A stretch of DNA of 64,000 bases. It comes from Serpens gallinarum (GTDB lineage: Bacteria > Pseudomonadota > Gammaproteobacteria > Pseudomonadales > Pseudomonadaceae). Numbering within the stretch: the first letter of the stretch is position 1; the number at the start of each line of letters is the position of its first letter. Below are positions 60,471-64,000 of the stretch, piece by piece. Below the pieces are notes generated by a model that saw only the letters and a list, made by a program, of their open reading frames with translations, did not search any database and was not told where the DNA came from. The translations under genes were made by a program, and so were the position numbers. The stretch lies in NCBI RefSeq assembly GCF_014836765.1, contig NZ_JACSQG010000013.1, positions 17,772-81,771 of the forward strand. Direction: 5' to 3'.

Positions 60471-61751
60471 TCAACGCTGGGTGGTGATGGCCTGGTTGGC
60501 CGTGCCGAACTGATGGATATTGCTGACCTGGTTGTAGCCGGCCTGGGTGATGACCGCATGGTTGAGCGAGCCGGCCTGGCCGACGTAGGCGCTGTTGAAG
60601 CCACCGGACTGCACGAGGTCGGCCGTGTTGAGGTGACCGCTCTGGTAGGCGTGGGCGCGGTTGTAGCTGCCGCCCTGATCCAGATTGACAACGTTTTCCG
60701 TACCGCTGCTGTTGCCCGCGAAGCTGTTGTAGCTGCCGCGCTGATCGGCGATCAGCAGGTTGTCGCTGCCGTTCTGGTCGAAATACAGCTCGTTGTAGCT
60801 GCCGGTCTGGGTCACCAGGCCGCGGTTGAAGTCGCCGTAGGCGCCGACGTTCGCCGTGTTGCCTTGGCCGCTCTGCTCAAGTTCGTGACGGTTGCCTACG
60901 CCCTGCTGGGTCAGGGTGGCAGAGAGATTTGCGCCCCGGGTCTGCTGGACGTACAAATTGTTGGCTTCACCGGTCTGCAGGGTGGTGATCCGGCTGTGGT
61001 CAGACTGGAACTGATGGGCGTCGACTACTTGCAGACTGCCGAGCTGCTGCACATCGATCTGGCTGCCAACCTGTTCGATCTGCGAGATGAGCGCTGAGCT
61101 GTTCACGCCGTCCTGCAGGGTGGTCACCTGGTTGTTGCCGGTGTCGTACTGGTAGACACGAATGCTGTGCAGATTGCCCTGTTGCTGGATCTCGATGACG
61201 CCACCGTCATTGAGGGTCTGGATGGCCGAGGCCTGGTGATGCGCACCTTGCTGGTCGATCAGCGCGCGGTTGTGGCTGCCATGCAGCTCCTGGCGAATGC
61301 TGGCATCGTTGAATGCGCCCTGCTGGCGAGTGGTCGCGGTGTTATGGGCGCCGCCCAATTGGACAGCGGAACTGTCATGGCCATGGCCCTGCTGGAACTG
61401 CCAGATGGTGTTGGCGCGGCCGCCGAACTGGCTGGCGTGGCCGTCATTCTCCTGGCCGTCCTGCACCTGCTTGATCAGGCTGCCGTTGCCGGCTCGGTAC
61501 TGGTCGGCGTCGAGTCGGTTGTTGGCACCGATCTGTGCCTGGCCGACGGTGCCGGCACTGCCGACTTGTACCGACTGGGCATCGTTGCGAACGCCGGTCT
61601 GGCCCTGAACGACGTTAGCGCGCCCACCGATCTGCTGGACGGCTGCGCTGTTCTCCTGACCCGACTGGATCTGCAGGGAAAAATTGTCGGCCAGCACCGG
61701 GCTGGCGGCCAGAATCAGCATCGCTGCTGCGAGAGGGGTCTTCCTGAACAT
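60471..61751 (-). CDS. csgA: Very long curlin-repeat amyloid subunit (CsgA-like)
   Basis: The 426-residue product has a signal peptide (LAAAMLILAASPVLA) and then about 400 residues of curlin repeats of roughly 22 residues, each made of two strand units of the form GxxNxxxxxQxG. Examples near the C-terminus are GSYNELYFDQNG, GSYNRAHAYQSG and GGFNSAYVGQAG. That is about 18 repeats against 5 in E. coli CsgA. The mature chain is rich in Q, N, G and S and has no cysteine. It should be the main fibre subunit secreted through CsgG. It starts 49 bases after the CsgB-like gene. Confidence 0.9.
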   Translation of the reverse strand: MFRKTPLAAAMLILAASPVLADNFSLQIQSGQENSAAVQQIGGRANVVQGQTGVRNDAQSVQVGSAGTVGQAQIGANNRLDADQYRAGNGSLIKQVQDGQENDGHASQFGGRANTIWQFQQGHGHDSSAVQLGGAHNTATTRQQGAFNDASIRQELHGSHNRALIDQQGAHHQASAIQTLNDGGVIEIQQQGNLHSIRVYQYDTGNNQVTTLQDGVNSSALISQIEQVGSQIDVQQLGSLQVVDAHQFQSDHSRITTLQTGEANNLYVQQTRGANLSATLTQQGVGNRHELEQSGQGNTANVGAYGDFNRGLVTQTGSYNELYFDQNGSDNLLIADQRGSYNSFAGNSSGTENVVNLDQGGSYNRAHAYQSGHLNTADLVQSGGFNSAYVGQAGSLNHAVITQAGYNQVSNIHQFGTANQAITTQR

Positions 61752-61799
61752 ATGTTGCCTCCTTGCTGTGGTGGTTACTGCATTTTCTTCTTGTGAGCC

Positions 61800-62264
61800 T
61801 CAGCGCTGACGAACATGGGCGCTCTGCCCGACGCCAACCTGAGTGATCCGGCCGTACAACCCCGAACCGCTCTGCTCGATGCTGGCGGTGTTATGTGCTC
61901 CGGACTGGATGATGTCTGCCTGGTTGCCCACGCCGAATTGAACAATGGCCGCCTGGTTGCCATAGCCTTGTTGCCAGATGCTGGCCATCAAGTTGCTTCC
62001 CTGTTGCAACAGGTAGGCTTCATGGTGGCTGCCTTGCTGGACGATGCTGCCGAGCAACGACTCTCCCGACTGCTCGATTGCGGCAAGGTTGTAGTGGCCG
62101 ATCTGGCTGATGTGCAACTGCTGTTCGCCGGGGATGAAAATTCGCGCCTCGTACAGGTCGCCGCCGGCGAGATCGGCGTTGTCCAGCAGATCAAAGGCGG
62201 ATGCCGCCCCGCAGTGCAGGGTCAGGGCTAGAAGTGCGGCAAAAGGGGCATGTTGGCGTTTCAT
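61800..62264 (-). CDS. csgB: Curlin nucleator (CsgB-like)
   Basis: The 154-residue product has a signal peptide (FAALLALTLHCGAASA), a non-repeat segment of about 35 residues, then five curlin repeats (HYNLAAIEQSG, SHHEAYLLQQG, YGNQAAIVQFG, AHNTASIEQSG) ending in HVRQR. A short repeat tract with a basic C-terminus, placed first in the operon, fits the CsgB nucleator that anchors fibres with CsgF. The start 62264 has an AAGGA site; a longer frame upstream is unsupported. Confidence 0.87.
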   Translation of the reverse strand: MKRQHAPFAALLALTLHCGAASAFDLLDNADLAGGDLYEARIFIPGEQQLHISQIGHYNLAAIEQSGESLLGSIVQQGSHHEAYLLQQGSNLMASIWQQGYGNQAAIVQFGVGNQADIIQSGAHNTASIEQSGSGLYGRITQVGVGQSAHVRQR

Positions 62265-62336
62265 CCCATATCCTTGGGGCTGTTTAGCGGTCGCTTCCTG
62301 CGGCTCGCTCTGCATTTCGTTGCCAGAAAACAGCGG

Positions 62337-62360
62337 ATGCTCTGGTATTTGCCAGAGCAT
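62337..62360. promoter_or_regulatory. Perfect 9-bp inverted repeat upstream of csgB
   Basis: ATGCTCTGG and CCAGAGCAT flank the 6-base loop TATTTG, 73-96 bases before the csgB start in the gap divergent to the pirin gene. No T-run follows, and the length suits an operator for a dimeric regulator. The regulator is unknown; no csgD is present in the window. Confidence 0.55.
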
Positions 62361-62464
62361 GGTTCAGGTTGTACGTTTCGGCAAATCGATGCATGCAAGT
62401 GTGCAAAGGCGTCTGGTACCTGCGGTGTATGCGCAAGAGAGCTGAAATTCATTGAGGAAAAGCG

Positions 62465-63343
62465 ATGAGTACCATCGTCCGTATCGCAGCCCGCAGCGCC
62501 GACCTCGGCGAGGGCCTGCTCGTTCGCCGCGCGCTGCCCAGTCGCCGGCAGCGCATGGTCGGCGCCTGGTGCTTTCTCGACCATGCCGGCCCGGTTGATT
62601 TTGCGCCGGGCCAGGGCATGCATGTCGGCGCCCATCCGCACACGGGGTTGCAAACCTTCACCTGGTTGATCGAGGGCGAAGTTCTGCATCGCGACAGCCT
62701 GGGTAACGAGCAGCTCATCCGCCCCGGTGCGGTCAATCTGATGACGGCCGGACGGGGTATCGTGCACACCGAGGATTCAGCCGATGGCCAGCGTCTGCAC
62801 TTGGCGCAATTGTGGATTGCGCTGCCGCCCGAAGCGCAGGATTGCACGGCGGATTTCGCGCACTACACCGATCTGCCGCATTGGCAGCAGGGCCATGCTC
62901 AACTGACTCTGCTGGCGGGCACCTACGGTGAACGCAGCGCCCCGGCCCACGTGTACTCGCCGCTGGTAGGGCTGGACATTCGTTGTGAGGCGGCGACGAC
63001 AGTCGACCTGCTGCTGGATACTGAATTCGAATATGGGCTGCTGCCGATGAGTGGCGACGTCACCGTGGATGAAGAGTGCGTTCAGGTCGACGAATTCGCC
63101 TACTTCAAGCCCGGCCGCGCTCACCTGCGCCTGAGTCTGGCCGCTGGCGCCAAGATACTGCTGCTCGGCGGGCGTCCCTTCGAACAACCGGTGCTGATGT
63201 GGTGGAACTTCGTGGGCTTCAGCAAGGCCGCCATTGCCGAGGCGCAACGTCAGTGGGAAAGCAGCGACCCCCGCTTTGCTCCGGTTGGGGCCGGCAGCGC
63301 GCCACGCTTGGCGGCACCGCCTTTGCCATGGCGCGATTACTGA
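62465..63343 (+). CDS. Pirin-family cupin protein
   Basis: Pirins are bicupin metalloproteins; bacterial YhhW has quercetinase activity and others are regulators. The 292-residue product has the conserved metal site in HVGAHPHTGLQTFTWLIEGE and GRGIVHTEDS, which together give three histidines and one glutamate, and a second cupin half without metal ligands. The start ATG 62465 follows TGAGGAAA. It is divergent from csgB. Confidence 0.9.
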   Translation: MSTIVRIAARSADLGEGLLVRRALPSRRQRMVGAWCFLDHAGPVDFAPGQGMHVGAHPHTGLQTFTWLIEGEVLHRDSLGNEQLIRPGAVNLMTAGRGIVHTEDSADGQRLHLAQLWIALPPEAQDCTADFAHYTDLPHWQQGHAQLTLLAGTYGERSAPAHVYSPLVGLDIRCEAATTVDLLLDTEFEYGLLPMSGDVTVDEECVQVDEFAYFKPGRAHLRLSLAAGAKILLLGGRPFEQPVLMWWNFVGFSKAAIAEAQRQWESSDPRFAPVGAGSAPRLAAPPLPWRDY

Positions 63344-63376
63344 GGGGCGAGGTGGGCGGCGGGACCCAGATAACCG

Positions 63377-64000
63377 CTAGGGTTCGCGCAGATCGACGGC
63401 ACGAGCGCCCTGGCCGTCGAACAAATGGTTGAGCCGCTCGGGCAGCAGCCGCGCCGCGCGGCTTTCATCGCCCAGGATGCGAATATCGCTGTACTTCCTG
63501 CCGGATAACACCGCCAGCCCGGCGGCGTCGCGGATTACACTGGGGCGCAGGAACACCATCAGGTTGCGTTTGATGTGTGTGTCGGTGGTCGAGCGGAACA
63601 GGCGGCCCAGCCAGGGAATGTCGCCGAGCAGCGGCACCTTGGACACGCTCTGCGTGATGTCGTCCTGGATCAGCCCGCCGAGCACCACCACCTGGCCGTC
63701 GTCGGCGAGGATGGTGCTCTTGATCGAGCGCTTGTTGGTGATCAAATCGACCGCGCCAGTGTTCAGGCTGGCGGCGGGGGCGATGGAGGAAATTTCCTGC
63801 TCGATTTCCAGGCGCAGGGTGGCACCCTCGTTGATGTGCGGGGTGACCTTGAGGGTGACGCCGATGTCCTGGCGCTCGATGGTGGTGAACGGGTTGCTGG
63901 CGCCGTCGCTGGTGGTGGTGTAGGAGCCGGTCTGGAACGGCACGTTCTGGCCGACGAGGATTTCCGCCAGCTGGTTGTCCAGGGTCAGCAGGCTGGGCGT
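63377..64000 (-). CDS. gspD: Type II secretion secretin GspD, C-terminal part only
   Basis: Secretins form the outer-membrane gate of type II secretion. The frame runs from the stop at 63377 to the window edge, giving 207 residues of the secretin core: LLTLDNQLAEILVGQNVPFQTG, the VTPHINEGATLRLEIEQEIS strand, LGGLIQDDITQSVSKVPLLG and RNLMVFLRPSVIRDAAG. The end lacks a long S-domain, with DLREP as the last residues. The N-domains lie outside the window. GspD of T2SS is more likely than PilQ because of the GLIQDD and DIPWLGRLFRS motifs. Confidence 0.9.
   Translation of the reverse strand, partial: TPSLLTLDNQLAEILVGQNVPFQTGSYTTTSDGASNPFTTIERQDIGVTLKVTPHINEGATLRLEIEQEISSIAPAASLNTGAVDLITNKRSIKSTILADDGQVVVLGGLIQDDITQSVSKVPLLGDIPWLGRLFRSTTDTHIKRNLMVFLRPSVIRDAAGLAVLSGRKYSDIRILGDESRAARLLPERLNHLFDGQGARAVDLREP

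Noticed and set aside
60513..61796. Plus-strand frames and regular DNA periodicity over the curlin gene, at first glance like a repeat array
   Set aside because: The periodicity comes from curlin repeats coded on the minus strand; units are diverged and no CRISPR-type spacers or cas genes occur.

Overview
The window is chromosomal DNA of a Pseudomonas-type gammaproteobacterium. The G+C is high, the codon use favours G/C at third positions, and two long blocks follow gene orders I know from Pseudomonas aeruginosa: rne-rluC-HAD-sppA-maf-yceD-rpmF-plsX-fabD-fabG-acpP-fabF-pabC-mltG-tmk-holB-pilZ-tatD, and norC-norB-norD-dnrP-dnr. The curli genes and the oadGAB sodium pump are not in the P. aeruginosa reference strain, so a different Pseudomonas species is likely. 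I cannot name it from the sequence. No tRNA, rRNA, CRISPR array, insertion sequence or prophage was seen.

Positions 1-16.6 kb hold core housekeeping genes. They run from the incomplete RNase E gene, with its own promoter and a leader of about 500 nt, through RluC, a HAD phosphatase and an S49 peptidase, to the fatty acid synthesis cluster, the pabC-mltG-tmk-holB-pilZ-tatD run, and a probable RgsA small RNA on the minus strand. Positions 16.7-22.6 kb hold an aminotransferase, a TetR regulator with a lipoprotein and a DUF1285 gene, then a PepSY/response regulator/sensor kinase operon resembling the iron(II)/calcium sensor BqsRS (CarRS), with a decayed gene fragment beside it. Positions 22.7-26.4 kb hold the electron transfer flavoprotein system (ETF-QO divergent from etfBA) with a PsrA-like operator between them.

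Positions 26.5-35 kb hold a lone periplasmic solute-binding protein, a small exported protein, an acyl-CoA synthetase, and then the nitric oxide respiration module: norC, norB and norD, with DnrP and the regulator Dnr on the opposite strand. Perfect ANR/DNR boxes lie before norC and before dnrP. Positions 35.2-50.8 kb are mixed: a lipoprotein FKBP isomerase, a DUF1232 membrane protein, a compact operon of unknown role (antitoxin-like XRE protein, unknown protein, Sel1 protein), an EAL-CBS phosphodiesterase, a DMT exporter, the adenylate cyclase CyaB, RluA, MinCDE, a lipid A acyltransferase, an MlaA-like protein paired with an exported alpha/beta hydrolase, TrkH, and small proteins.

Positions 50.8-64 kb hold the giant helicase HrpA, the oxaloacetate decarboxylase pump oadGAB, and a curli locus. 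In the curli locus csgEFG (plus strand) converge on csgB and a very long curlin gene (minus strand), sharing a bidirectional terminator. A pirin gene follows, and then the 3' end of a type II secretin gene cut by the window edge.
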